The notes under the pieces: generated by a model
What the model saw: only the letters and a program-made list of their open reading frames with translations
What the model was told of the DNA's origin: nothing
Databases searched by the model: none
Source of the DNA: Mycteria americana
Lineage: Eukaryota; Chordata; Aves; Ciconiiformes; Ciconiidae
NCBI RefSeq assembly: GCF_035582795.1
Contig: NC_134365.1
Coordinates: 221,791,887-221,855,886, forward strand
DNA: 64,000 nucleotides
Reading direction: 5' to 3'
Made by a program: the position numbers and the translations under genes
Shown: positions 1 to 42,599 of the stretch, one piece after another
How positions within the stretch are numbered: position 1 is the first letter of the stretch
Layout of the letters: every line of letters begins with the position of its first letter

Positions 1-130
1 GAGGCGGCGGCGGGGCTCGGAACGGCTCGGAACGGCTCGGAACGGTTCGAAACGGTTCGGAACGGCTCGAAACGGTTCGGAACGGTTCGGAACGGTTCGC
101 AACGGCTCGGCCCGGCCCGGCTCGGCTCCG
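1..130. repeat. 10-bp tandem repeat (CTCGGAACGG)n
   Basis: A strict 10-bp period from about 15 to 112, alternating CTCGGAACGG and TTCGGAACGG, each with CpG. It passes into a GCC/CCG-rich CpG stretch to about 230 where no coding exon could be supported. Confidence 0.8.
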
Positions 131-219
131 GTGCGGGCGCTGCCGAGCGCAGCCCCGCGGCGCTGCCGCTGCCGCTGCCGCCGCCGCCGCCGCCTCCGCC
201 CGCCCCCGAGCGGCGCGGC

Positions 220-780
220 CACGGGGGGGGGGGGGGGGGGGGGAGACGGGGGGGAGACACGGCACGCGCGGGGCCACACGCGCGGGGGGGGCGGGGGGGA
301 CACGACACGACACGGGTGGGGGGACACACTCACACGGGCGCGCGCGCACGCGGGGACAGAGGGGGAGGTGCGCGCCCCCCCTCCCCCCCCCGTGCGTGTG
401 CACACTCACAGGGAAGTGTAACCCCCCCCGCCCCCCCGCGTGCAGGGGGGCACACGCGCAGAGGGAGGGGCCTTGCACACCCACGCGCGCCCGTGCACGC
501 GCACGCCCGCCCCCAGCGGGAGGCGCGCGCCCGTGCACGCGCGGGCGCGCGCTCACACACACGCACGCGCGCAGCCCCAACCCCTTTGTGCAGGTACACA
601 CCTGCACGTGCGCACCCCCCCCCCCCGCGTGCACACCCCCCTCGCGTGCACACACCCCCCACGTGCAAACACCCCCCCCAGCCCCTGCGTGCAGGCACCC
701 ACCCACGGGCGCACCCCCACGCCTGTGCACGCTCACACCCCCCGGGGCACACTCACGCACCCCCCCCCCCGCACCGCTGA
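220..780. repeat. Low-complexity G-, C- and CA-rich stretch
   Basis: Poly-G and poly-C runs with CACACGCGCG-type dinucleotide sequence and CACCCCC motifs. No gene seen. Confidence 0.7.
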
Positions 781-783
781 GCT

Positions 784-1200
784 CTGGGGTGCGGTCCCAC
801 TTCCCCCGTGGGGTCCCACCTCCCCCGTGGAGGTCCCAGCCCCTCCGGGGGGTCCCCCCTCCCCCGTGGGGGTCCCGCCCCCTCCCAGGGGTCCCACTTC
901 CCCCGTGGGGTCCCACCTCCCCCGTGGAGGTCCCAGCCCCTCCGGGGGGTCCCCTCTCCCCCGTGGGGTCCCACCCCCTCCCAGGGGTCCCACCCCCTCC
1001 GTGGGGGTCCCACCCCCTCTGTGGGGTCCCCCCTCCCCCGTGGGGGTCCCACCCCCTCCCAGGGGTCCCACTTCCCCCGTGGGGGTCCCACCACCTCCCA
1101 GGGGTCCCACCTCCCTCGTGGGGTCCCACCTCCCCCGTGGGGTCCCACCCCCTCCCAGGGGTCCCATCCCCTCCGTGGGGTCCCACCCGGGGGACCTGGG
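784..1200. repeat. Minisatellite, about 19-20 bp unit
   Basis: About 20 copies of GTCCCACCTCCCCCGTGGG and its variant with CCCAGG. Open in several frames because the unit lacks stops; not coding. Confidence 0.85.
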
Positions 1201-1504
1201 ACACCCCCGATTTCCCTCCCGTCCTCCAATCAAATTCAAGCCCTGCGTGCAGGCAGCCCCTCCCCTCTCCTCCTGATTGGCTGCCTCCCCCACTTCGCCC
1301 GCCTCCTGCAACAGAGCAGCCAATCACAGCCGCCGTGGGAATGGGACCCGGTATATTCCCACGGGCACCCCCCCAAGCCGCCCCCTCCCCCCCCCGGCCA
1401 CCCACGGAGCGTGGGGGCGGGGCCCGGGCCGGGCAGGAGCAGGCAGGGCCCCCCCCGCGTGGGGCGTGGCACTTCCCGCCTGCAGCTTCGCAACCACGAG
1501 GCCT

Positions 1505-2356
1505 CCGGGGCGGGCAGGAGTGCAGGCAGCGAGCGGGCAGGAGCGAGTGCAGGCAGCAGGCAGGCAGGAGGGAGTGCAGGCAGCAGGCAGGCAAGAATGC
1601 AGGCAGCAGGTGGGCAGGAGTGCAGGCAGCGGGCAGGCAGGAGTGAGTGCAGGCAATGGGGTGGGCAGGAGTGCAGGCAGCGGGCAGGCAGGAGTGAGTG
1701 CAGGCAGCGGGCAGGCAGGAGGGAGTGCAGGCAGCAGGCAGGCAAGAATGCAGGCAGCGGGCGGGCAGGAGTGCAGGCAGCAGGTGGGCAGGAGTGCAGG
1801 CAGCGGGCAGGCAGGAGTGAGTGCAGGCAATGGGGTGGGCAGGAGTGCAGGCAGCGGGCAGGCAGGAGTGAGTGCAGGCAGCGGGCAGGCAGGAGGGAGT
1901 GCAGGCAGCAGGCAGGCAAGAATGCAGGCAGCGGGCGGGCAGGAGTGCAGGCAGCAGGTGGGCAGGAGTGCAGGCAGCGGGCAGGCAGGAGTGAGTGCAG
2001 GCAATGGGGTGGGCAGGAGTGCAGGCAGCGGGCAGGCAGGAGTGAGTGCAGGCAGCGGGCAGGCAGGAGGGAGTGCAGGCAGCAGGCAGGCAAGAATGCA
2101 GGCAGCGGGCGGGCAGGAGTGCAGGCAGCAGGTGGGCAGGAGTGCAGGCAGCGGGCAGGCAGGAGTGAGTGCAGGCAATGGGGTGGGCAGGAGTGCAGGC
2201 AGAGGGGCGGGCAGGAGTGCAGGCAGCGAGCGGGCAGGAGTGAGTGCAGGCAGAGGGGTGGGCAGGAGTGCAGGCAGCGAGTGGGCAGGAGTGCAGGCAG
2301 CAGGTGGGCAGGAGTGCAGGCAGCGAGCGGGCAGGAGTGCAGGCAGCAGGGTGGGC
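1505..2356. repeat. Minisatellite with 174-bp higher-order unit
   Basis: Basic unit GGGCAGGAGTGCAGGCAGC. The landmark CAATGGGGTGGGC recurs at 1654, 1828, 2002 and 2176, exactly 174 bp apart, showing amplification of a composite block. Confidence 0.9.
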
Positions 2357-2489
2357 CCTGCCTGCAGCGCCGCAGGGCGCGGCCCGGCCCCCACCCCCCG
2401 CACCCCCCACCCCACCCGCTGGGCAGCGGGGGGAGGGGACCAGCGGGGGCTGCCTGCACCCGAGGGGCTGCGGCGGGCACCAGGGCTCT

Positions 2490-3010
2490 GCTGTGCAGTG
2501 CGGTGCTGTGCAGTGCAGTGACATGCAGTGCTGTGCTGTGCAGTGCGGTGCTGTGCGGTGCGGTGCAGTGCGATGCAGTGCTGTGCAATGCAGTGCTGTG
2601 CAGTGTGGTGCTGTGCAATGCTGTGCGGTGCTGTGCAGTGCGGTGCTGTGCAGTGCTGTGCTGTGCAGTGCTGTGCAGCATGGTGCAGTGCAGTGCAGTG
2701 CGGTGCAGTGCTGTGCAGTGCGGTGCTGTGCAGTGCTGTGCTGTGCAGTGCTGTGCAGCATGGTGCAGTGCTGTGCAGTGCGGTGCAGTGCTGTGCAGTG
2801 CGGTGCTGTGCAGTGCTGTGCTGTGCAGTGCTGTGCAGCATGGTGCAGTGCAGTGCTGTGCAGTGCAGTGCTGTGCTGTGCAGTGCTGTGCAGCATGGTG
2901 CAGTGCTGTGCAGTGCGGTGCTGTGCAGTGCGGTGCTGTGCTGTGCAGTGCAGTGTGGTGCAGTGCAGTGCTGTGCAGTGCAGTGCTGTGCAGTGCGGTG
3001 CTGTGCAGTG
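2490..3010. repeat. Pentanucleotide-type satellite (TGCAG/TGCTG)n
   Basis: Over 500 bp of alternating GTGCAGTGCTGTGC, with TGCGG and a recurring CAGCATGGTGCAG variant. No stops in several frames; not a gene. Confidence 0.88.
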
Positions 3011-3594
3011 CACGGCCCCTTGCTGGAACTGGACCCGAGTCGGGCCGCTCAGCACAGGGCCAGGGTGCAGCAGCCCCGGGAGGCTGCACCCACCCACGGG
3101 CACGCTCCCGCTCCCGCGCTGCCTGCCCCCGCCCCGCCGCCCGCTCCGCTGCCCGCTCTGCTGCCTGCCCCGCGCGGGGCAGAGCCCGGGCTCTCACGCC
3201 TCCCCGAAGCGACGCTGCGCGCGCGAGGGCACGGTTGTGTCCCCTGCGTCCCGGGCACGAGGGACGCGTCCCACGCGCAGAGCACGCCCCGCGCGCAACA
3301 GGGACACGTCTGCGGGCGCGAGGGACGCATCCCCGCGCAACGAGGTCGCCTCCCGTGCACGAAGCAGGTACGAGCCCTGCACGAAGCCCGCGGCCGCGTG
3401 CACGGGCACCCACCCGCGCAGGCCGGTCACCTTCCTGCCGTGAGATCCGGCGGGTGTCCGGCCTGGGGGGCCGGGCGAGCGGGAGGGACGGCAGCGCAGG
3501 GGGCTCGGGAACACGCCGGCACGGGGGCTGCGAGATGGGGGCTGCGGGCGGTGGGTCCCATCATGGGGGAGGGCTGGCTTGAAAGGATCCCGGG

Positions 3595-3722
3595 TCCAAC
3601 TTGCTGCCAGGCTGCACCCACGGGTGCACAGCACCTCGCTGCAAGGCTGCGCTGGTGGGTGCACAGCACCCTGCTGCAGGATTGCACCCACGGGTGCACA
3701 GCACCCCACTGCAAGGCGATCG
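3595..3722. repeat. Short array, about 44-bp unit, 3 copies
   Basis: Copies share CACGGGTGCACAGCACC and CTGCAAGG. Lies beside the WD40-like fragment and interrupts the frame that follows it. Confidence 0.75.
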
Positions 3723-3990
3723 CTGGAGCACCCACCCCCTTCCTGCCCTGCTCCCCGCGGGGGAGGCAGCGGCCCGAGGGGCTCCGGGCCACGGCGGTCA
3801 CGGGTGGCCCTGCTCAGCCCAGCCCAAGGCAGCGCCAGGACCGGGGTGCCCCCAGCTCCCCCGGCCCCCCGTGACCGAGCGGGGCTCCCGGTGGTCCCCG
3901 GCCAGCCAGGCCAGCAGTTCCCCGCTCCCCCCGTCCCACGCGTGGACGGTGCCATCACAGGAGCCGGCCACCACGTAGCTGGCGTCGGGG
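3720..3990 (-). pseudogene. ATG16L2-like WD40 C-terminal fragment, probably a relic
   Basis: The minus strand at 3990-3876 reads PDASYVVAGSCDGTVHAWDG and onward to ELLAWLAGDH after a CTCCAG acceptor. This resembles the penultimate ATG16L WD repeat, especially ATG16L2 (SPDxSYxxAGSCDGxLYIWD). About 75 nt further on, VTAVARSPSGRCLPRGEQGR resembles the terminal NAVAWxxSGSHxVSVDQGRK block, with Trp changed to Arg. The only GT donor (GTCACG at 3875) is weak, its phase runs into a stop in the next block, and no stop follows where the protein should end. No other ATG16L exon was found up to 11 kb. ATG16L2 lies near PDE2A in mammals, which supports the name. It may instead be a rapidly diverged real gene end. 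Confidence 0.45.
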
Positions 3991-3999
3991 CTGGAGGGG

Positions 4000-6200
4000 A
4001 CATGGGGGGGGGGGGGGGGGCTCAGCTCCGGGCCCCGACAGCCCCACGGGGACTGGGACCCACACATGGGGCCCTGCACGGCCCAAATCCTCCTCCCACG
4101 GTCTCTGTGGGGCAGCAGGAGGGGACCAAGGGCTGAGCCCCACGGCTGGGCACAGCCTGGACCCCCCACACCCCGTGGCCAGACCCACAAGGACCCCAAG
4201 TGCCGGGGTTGGAGAGACAGAGGCATTTGGGGGGGGGGGGGTTCTGGGGCTGCCCCGGGACGTCTGCAGGGTGCAAGGTGCTCCCCGCGCCGAGGAGGGA
4301 CAGCACGGGCAGGGACCCTGGCTGCGGACCGTGCAGGGACCCAGGACCACCCAGGACCACCCAGGACCACCCAGGGACCCAGGATGCGGCCCCGCAGCCC
4401 TGACACAGGCAGAAGGGACAGAAGCTCCTCCGCTCTGGGGGTGGGTGCTTGGGGGGGGGACACGCAGGGACAGGCTGGGGGTGACCCGAATCTCCGGGCA
4501 CACCCCCCACACCCCCCCCCGGTGTTGTTCTGTGAGGGGATGCTGAGGCTACCCGGCCGGGGGGCACCCAGCTGCCAGCCCCCCACCCACTGAACGCAGC
4601 CTTGGTCCCGAGACCCCTCCAGCCCCGCTGGCTGCTGCAGGGAGTCTGGCACTGGGGGCACTGGGGGCACTGGGGGCACTGGGTTTGCCCACGGTGTGGC
4701 CACTGTGCAGGCAGCGGGTGCCATCTAGTGCTGGTGCCCAGCCCGAGCTGCCCGCTGCAGGCAGGGACCCCCACCCTGGGAGCCCAGGGCTGGGGCTGGG
4801 GACGCTGCAGGGGACCGGCCAGGCACGGGGCAGCAGGACGGGGATGGGGAGGAGGCAGGGGGGTGCTGAGCAGCCCCCCAAAACCCACCCCGGCTCCAGG
4901 AGGGGGCTGGCCAGAAGGTGGGGGACATGCCGGACCCTTATCTGGGGGTCACTTAGGTGGGATGCCCAGGGGACACCTGCACCCCATGGGGACGATGCTG
5001 CGTGGGGCACGGCCACCCACCCCAGCATCCTCCTGAAGCCACCCAGGCAGTGGGGACGGGGTGGTGGCAGCTGGACGGGCAGCCAGGGAAGGACAGACAG
5101 AAGGCACTGGCTGAGACACACAGGGGGACAGACCCGAGGCTGGGGTGACGGGCAAGACGGGTGGCATGTGGCTGTGGCACCCCACGTGCTCCCAGGAAGG
5201 CAAAGGGACGTCACCGAGGGCATGGAGCCATCGGTGTCAGAGGCAGGAGGGGACAGCTTGTGGCTGGGGACCCCAAATATGCTGGTGTCCCCCAGCAGCA
5301 CCCAGCCCTGCTCCGGGACTTGCTCTGCATTAAAGCCGATGCACAGGATTTAATCCCGGGACTTACTCTCAGCTCTGCTGCCGGTTTTTACCGTGGCTGT
5401 GAGCAGGTTGGGGGACCCTTGACAGTTTTTGCAGTTTTTCACCCCAATTTTGACAGCTCGCACAGCGCCGGCACGTGCCGGCGTCGAAACCTCCGGGGAC
5501 TTTTCCTCCGGCATTAAACACTGCTGCCCAGGATGGGGGGGGAACCCCCCCGGGGCCGTGCGGGGGCGGCTGCTGGACCCAGAGGAGCAGCCCAGGGCCG
5601 GATCCTGCCCCCCTGCAGCCCGGTGCGCTGGGGGAAAGGATCCACGGGTGACCTGGGGCACGTCATGGCCGTGCAGTGCAGGTGACAGCGCGACCCACGG
5701 CCGGCCATGGGTGCGGGGTCCTGGCCCGGCTGGATCCTGCCGGGCTGGCTGAGGGATGGGGGATCCCAGCGCCGGTGGGATCCGGGGCGGGGGGGGAGCT
5801 GGGAATCCTGTCCTGGAGGGGTCCTCTTGCCCCATCGCATCCTGGCACAGCCCAGGACCGGGCTGGATACAGAGGGGTCCCAACTGGGGCCGGATCCTGA
5901 CCCAGTGTCAGTCATGGGGGGGTCTCAGCCCAGGGCTGGGTGCACGGGCAGGGGCTGGCGTGGAGGGGGCCCAGCCCAGCCAGTCCTGCACCCCACTCCC
6001 AGCCCAGGCACGGGGGGGGGGAGGGGGGGGGTCCCAGCATGGGCGTTATCCTGCACCCCAGCCCAGGATCCTGCAGCAGTCCCAGTTCAGGCCAGATCCT
6101 GGCCCGGGCCCAGCTCCAGCTGCTGCCCTGGGAATGGGGGGGTCCCAACACGGCCCCCAACCCAGCACAGGGGGGTCCCCACCCGGCAGGTTGGGGCTGG
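4000..6200. other. Gene-free GC-rich interval
   Basis: Contains short runs (GGACCACCC x4 near 4345, ACTGGGGGC x4 near 4650) but no exon with recognisable homology on either strand. Confidence 0.5.
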
Positions 6201-6204
6201 CAGG

Positions 6205-6645
6205 GGCCAGAGCATCCCGGGGGGCTGGAGCATCCCGGGGTGGGGCAGAGCATGCTGGGGGTCCGGAGCATTCCAGGGGGTCGGAGTATCCCAAGGGATT
6301 GGTGCATCCCAGAGGGCCTGGATCACCCCGAGGGATCATCCTGGAGGTGCAAAGCATCCCAGGGGTCCGGAGCATCTCGGGGGATCGGAGCATCCTGGGG
6401 ACCAGAGCGTCCTGGGGATGCTGGAGCATCCTGGGGGTCTGGAACATTCCAGGAGGGAACAGGGCGTTTGGGGGATTGGAGCATCCGGGGGGGGGGGGGG
6501 GGCGGAGCATCCTGGGGGGGCCAATGCATCCCTGGACATTGGAGCATCCCAGGGGCTGGAGCATCCCAGGGGACCGGAGCATCCCAGGGCAGGTCGGAGG
6601 ATCTGGGGGGACTGGAGCATCCCGGGGGGCCGGAGCCCCCAGCCT
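6205..6645. repeat. Minisatellite, about 18-bp unit (GGAGCATCCCAGGGG)
   Basis: Around 24 degenerate copies of GGAGCATCCCGGGGG with variable spacer bases. Confidence 0.85.
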
Positions 6646-7078
6646 GAGCTGGAGTCCTCCCCCCCCCCCCCCCCCCCGAGGGCAGTTTTGTGGTGTGTAA
6701 GTCTGAGCTGGAGCCACCCACTCCCCCATGGGCCGTGACAGGGGCTGGGGGGGCAACCTGGGGTCCCCTTGCGAGGGAACCCGTGCCTGCACCCCCAAAC
6801 CCCTGCCTGCACCCCCAAACCCCTGCCTGCAGCCCCAAACCGTGCTGTCCTCACGCCGGCACGGCCCGCAGCCTCGCCTGCTGCACGCAGCTTGCCTGCT
6901 GCTGCCCTGCACGCCTCGCACAGCTCACACACGGTCAGGCTCAGCCCCAAACACGAGTTGTCCCTCCATGGTGCCACCGCACGTGCTTGGGGACACCTCC
7001 CCCCCGCCCGGGAGCATCCCCTGGGATCCCCGACACGAGGCACCCACCGACCCGCCGCGGGGAGATCGACGTATGAAA

Positions 7079-7084
7079 TTTATT
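7079..7084 (-). terminator. Candidate polyadenylation hexamer
   Basis: AATAAA on the minus strand with a GT-rich stretch about 20-40 nt downstream. It is the first canonical hexamer seen after the PDE2A stop. It could equally be chance beside an A-rich microsatellite. Confidence 0.35.
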
Positions 7085-7123
7085 TAGGAAAACCAAAACC
7101 CACCAAAAAAATAATAATAATAA

Positions 7124-7917
<794 letters not shown>

Positions 7918-7999
7918 GTCATCTCCTCCTCGAGCCCAGAACAACCAGCGCCGCGAGAGGGGAGGACAGAAAAGCCGGAGGAGGTTTTGCACGCCCACG

Positions 8000-9280
8000 C
8001 ACGCCCGTGCACACTCATGGGGGAGCTGGGCTGGGTGCCGGCTGCGCTCCCCAGTATCCATAGGGGTATGTACAGGGGCAGGAGCCGGGAAAGCATCGAC
8101 CACCTACGCACACCAGCGGCAGGGGCTGGAAAAATGGGATACAGCTGGGAAAGGGGCATCCCCGCGTGCCCCCCCGTGGCGTGGTACCCGGGATGTGGCA
8201 CCCCAGTGCAGACCCCCCCCCCCAGAATCCATTGGCACCGGCTTAGGCTGGCGAGACCCCTGCATCGCCGGGCACCCCTGGATCGGCACCGGGCTGGGAG
8301 TGGTTGTGCCCGCCAGCACGTTGGTGGCACGGCCACGCCAGCGTCATGCCGGGGCTGGAGCCGCCTTCCTCCTCTTGCAGTTTGGGGGTTTGCTGCCTTC
8401 TGGAACCATCCCTGTCCCCCCGTGTCCTTGCACGGCGGCGTGGGGAGGGCGAAGAAGGGCTTGAGGGGTGGGGGGTCCTTGTAGGCGAAGCCATGGGCCA
8501 GCGGCCAGACGCGGTCACCGGGCGGGTCCTACCGGGGTTCGGGCAAAGCATCTCGCTAAAGGCATCTCCGAGTAGGTAAGGCAAAAGGAATTCAGTTCAC
8601 TTCGTCCCCGGGGAGCAGCTCGGCTTTGGGGGGTCTCCCATTGCTCCCGCAGACACACGCGCTCCGGGTACCCCGAGGAAACGGGCGAGGCGTTGCTTGC
8701 AGCCGAGACGACGAGAGGAACAGCCGCCCTGTAGCCCAAATCCGGGAGGGACCCATCGCACTGGGAGCATCGCCGTGCCGCGGGGACCCGCTGCGGCACC
8801 GCCGGGGCTCGGCACGGGGACGGTGCTGTGGGATGCTGCGGCGGAGCGGGGCCGGGGCGGCGAATGACCCCATGGCTGCACACGGGCTGCCCTTGACCCT
8901 GGTGGAACCGACCCCGGTGGGACCGACCCCGGTGGGACCGACCTTGGCAGCGCCAGGATTTCACCGTGCCGCTTCTATCGCCTTCGCCTGCTGTGGCGGT
9001 GAACCCACCGGCTGCCGTGAGCCGGATGATGCAGCCAGGGGGGCTCAGTGCACCCCAGTCCCTCAGGGCTCAGCATCCACCCTCATCCCCAGCCCCTCCT
9101 TCAGCTCAACCCCGGCAAGGCGAGCTGCTTGCGGGGGCTCACCCTGGCCTGGTTCCCCTGTTCATGGGTGTTTCGGGTGGCTTGGGTCGGGGTGACACAG
9201 ACCTGGGTCGCGCACAGCTGGAGGGACCCTAACAGGGCTGGTTGAGCAGAGCCCCCAGGGCTGAGGGGTTCACGCATGGT
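8000..9280. other. Interval without recognised gene
   Basis: Non-repetitive sequence. Minus-strand frames near 8200-8510 are open but show no family I recognise. A TAG|GTAAGG donor-like string occurs on the plus strand near 8576 without a supported exon. Confidence 0.4.
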
Positions 9281-9286
9281 GGGTTG

Positions 9287-10300
9287 TGGGACTGGAGGGA
9301 CCACGGGGAGGCTGGCAGGGTCCATGCACGGCAGTCAGTAGGACAGGAGGGACCACAGGAGGGCATCACCGTCCATGCATGGTGGTCTGTAGGACCAGAG
9401 GGACCACAGGAGGGCATCACCGTCCATGCATGGTGGTCTGTAGGACCAGAGGGACCACAGGAGGGCATCACCGTCCACGCATGGTGGTCTGTATGACCAG
9501 AGGGACCACAGGAGGGCATCACCGTCCATGCATGGTGGTCTGTAGGACCAGAAGGACCGCGGGACAATGGCAGGGTCCATGCATGGCAGTCAATAGGTCC
9601 GAAGGGAACCACAGGAGGCCATCACTATCCATGTATGGTGGTGTGTAGGACCAGAGGGACCACGGGAGGATGGCGGGGTCCATGCACAGCAGTCAGCAGG
9701 GCAGGAAGGATGGTGGGAGACCAGCATGGTCCATGCATGGCCACAGGGACCATGCAGAAGCCAGCAGGATCCATGCATGGTGCTAAGTACGACCAGAGGG
9801 ACCACAGGAGGCCATCGCTGTCCACGCATGGTGGTCTGTAGGACCAGAGGGTCCATGGGAAGATGGTAAGGTCCATGCATGGCAGTCAGTGGGACCACGG
9901 CGGGATGGCAGGGTCCATGCATGGCAGTTGACGGGATCAGAACGACCGCAGGAGACAATCAGGGTCCATGCATGGTGGTCTGCAGGACCAGAGGGACCAT
10001 GGGACACCAGCAGGCTCCATGCATGGTGGTCTGCAGGACTGGAGGGACAACAGGACACTGGCAGGGCCCATGCACAGCAGTCAGTGGGACTGGAGGGCCC
10101 ACAGGAGGCCATCAGGATCCACGCGTGGTAGTATGCAGGACCAGAGGGACAATGAGACACTGGCAGGGTCCACGCATGGCAGTCAGTAGGACCGGAGGGA
10201 CCGCAAGGAGACTATCAGGGTCCACGCACGGTGGTCTGCAGGACCGGAGGGACCACGGGACACCGGCAGGGTCCATGCACGGTGGTCAGTATAGCAGGAG
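9287..10300. repeat. 51-bp minisatellite
   Basis: About 20 copies with landmarks GTCCATGCATGGTGGTC and GGACCAGAGGGACCAC. Adjacent exact copies start at 9371, 9422 and 9473. ATGCAT is present in most units. Lies in the possible PDE2A 3'UTR. Confidence 0.92.
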
Positions 10301-11350
10301 TTGTGAAGCCACCGCAAGCTGGGGGTGCTCACGGACATGTCGGTCACCGGCGCAGCTATTTGCAGAGAGGAGGCTCCCGGGTGGGCACCACGGCACCAAG
10401 CCACCGAAACACCCACACACCGGGGACACGGTGGGGACACGGCGGGGACCAGACCCTCTGTGGTGTCCCTATGGGAGCGCAGCCCCCCCACCCCCACCCC
10501 GTGCGTGCAAACCAGGAGCAGGAGCCCCCCCAGCCCTGGCACGCGTGTAGCCCTTGCAGGGGACGTGGCTGCGTGGGACCAGGCTGCGCGAGGGACGCGA
10601 GTCCTTCCACGGGTGAGTGGGTCCGGGGGTCCCCGGGGAGGGGGGGTCTTTTAGCCAGCGGATGCTCGGCGGCTGCTGGGAAGAGGCAGGAGCTGGTTCT
10701 GCAGCGGGGGGGGGGGGGGGGGGGGTCCGGTCTGGCAGGACCCGGCAGGGGATGCAGGCAGAGCATCCCGACGGCCGTGGCCATGGCCATCCCGCTGCGG
10801 GTGCCTCTTCCCCCCTCCAGCCAGAGCCAGCCTCCTTCCGTGGGCCCGATCCTGACTCTTCTGTCCTCAGACCTCCCAGTCCTCCTCCCGCCGCCTCATG
10901 GGGGACCCCCCCGCGCCCCGCAGCCCACCCCACCAGCACTCCCACTGACCCCCGCAGCCCCACAGCCACGTTTCAGGGGGATGACCCCTCCGGGGGTGCT
11001 TCCAAGCCCTCCCCACCTCCAGCTGCCGAGGACATTGTCCCCATCGTCACCCCGTGGGGACAGGACCTGCGGCCTTAAGGCAGTTTAAAGCACATCCATC
11101 CCCCAGCCCCACGGTGTCCCCCCCCCCGGTGTCCCCAGCCACCGAGGCAGAGTCCCAGCAAAGAGGGGTCCAGGGACACCTGAATACCTGCCCCGGAGGG
11201 AGGGGACAGTCACCCACCGGTGGGGAAGGACCTCACCGTGGTGGTCCAGAGTCACTGATGTCCCCCTAAAACTCCTCCCGATGGGCTGGGGGACAAGGAT
11301 CGGGGATGCTCCTGGCCCCCAGCCCCGGCCCGGCCCCCCCATCACCCCCC

Positions 11351-41812
<30,462 letters not shown>

Positions 41813-41984
41813 GCCGCCGGCCGCCTCGCCTCGCCTCGCCTCGCCCCGGCCCGGCCCGGCCCGGCCCGGCCCCCCGCCCCCGGGCAGGGGCTGCGGGCGC
41901 CGCCGCTCCCCGCCCCGCTCCGCCCCGCTCCGCACCTGCTGCGCGCCGGCTCCGCGGGGTCCTAAGGGGCCGGGGCGGGGGGTG

Positions 41985-42560
41985 CCGGTGGGGGTGGGGG
42001 TCGGGGTATCGGTCCCTGATGTGGGGAGGGGGGCGGGGGGCCCCGGTGTGGGGTGGGGGTCGGGGTATCGGGCCCCGGTGGGGGGTGGGGGTCGGGGTAT
42101 CGCTCCCCGGTGGGGGGTAGGGGTCGGAGCATCTCTCCCCGGCGTGGGGAGGGGGTCGGGGGGCCCCAGTGTGGGGTGGGAGTCGGGATATCGGTTCCCG
42201 GTGTGGGGCAGGGGGCGGGGTATCGCTCCCCGGTGTGGGGTGGGGGTTGGGGGGCCCCAGTGTGGGGTGGGGGTCAGGGTATCGCTCCCCAGTGTGTCGA
42301 GGGGGTCGGGGGCCCTGGTGTGGGGAGGGGGTCGGGACATCGCTCCCCGGTGTGGGGAGGGGGTCGGGACATTGTTCCCTGGTGTGGGGTGGGGGTCGGG
42401 GTGGGGGACCCCAGTGTGGGGTGGGGGCCGGGGTATCGCCTCCTGGTGTGGGGAGGGGGTTGGGGGTCCCGGTGTGGGGTGGGGGTTGGGACATCGGCTC
42501 CCCAGTGTGGGGTGGGGGTGCTCCCGCTATGGGGTGGGGGGCAGGCAGTGCTCTCTTATG
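41985..42560. repeat. About 30-bp G-rich array upstream of PDE2A
   Basis: Units containing GTGTGGGGTGGGGGTCGGGG and TATCGCTCCCCGG, about 18 copies, starting about 170 bp upstream of the ATG. Four or more G-runs per unit give quadruplex potential on the plus (non-coding) strand. Confidence 0.9.
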
Positions 42561-42599
42561 GGGCAGGTACCCCCACGGGTCTGGCCTCCGGGAGGGGGG

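Noticed and set aside
1..130. GGTTCGAAAC strings as tRNA T-loops
   Set aside because: Part of a 10-bp tandem repeat; no cloverleaf around them.
1..230. CpG-rich start of window as a first exon of another gene
   Set aside because: A 10-bp tandem repeat followed by CCG repeats; no supported ATG, donor or homology.
8180..8510. Minus-strand frame reading VWPLAHGFAYKDPPPLKPFF as a possible exon
   Set aside because: No family recognised, no clear acceptor or donor pair; left as unassigned non-coding sequence.
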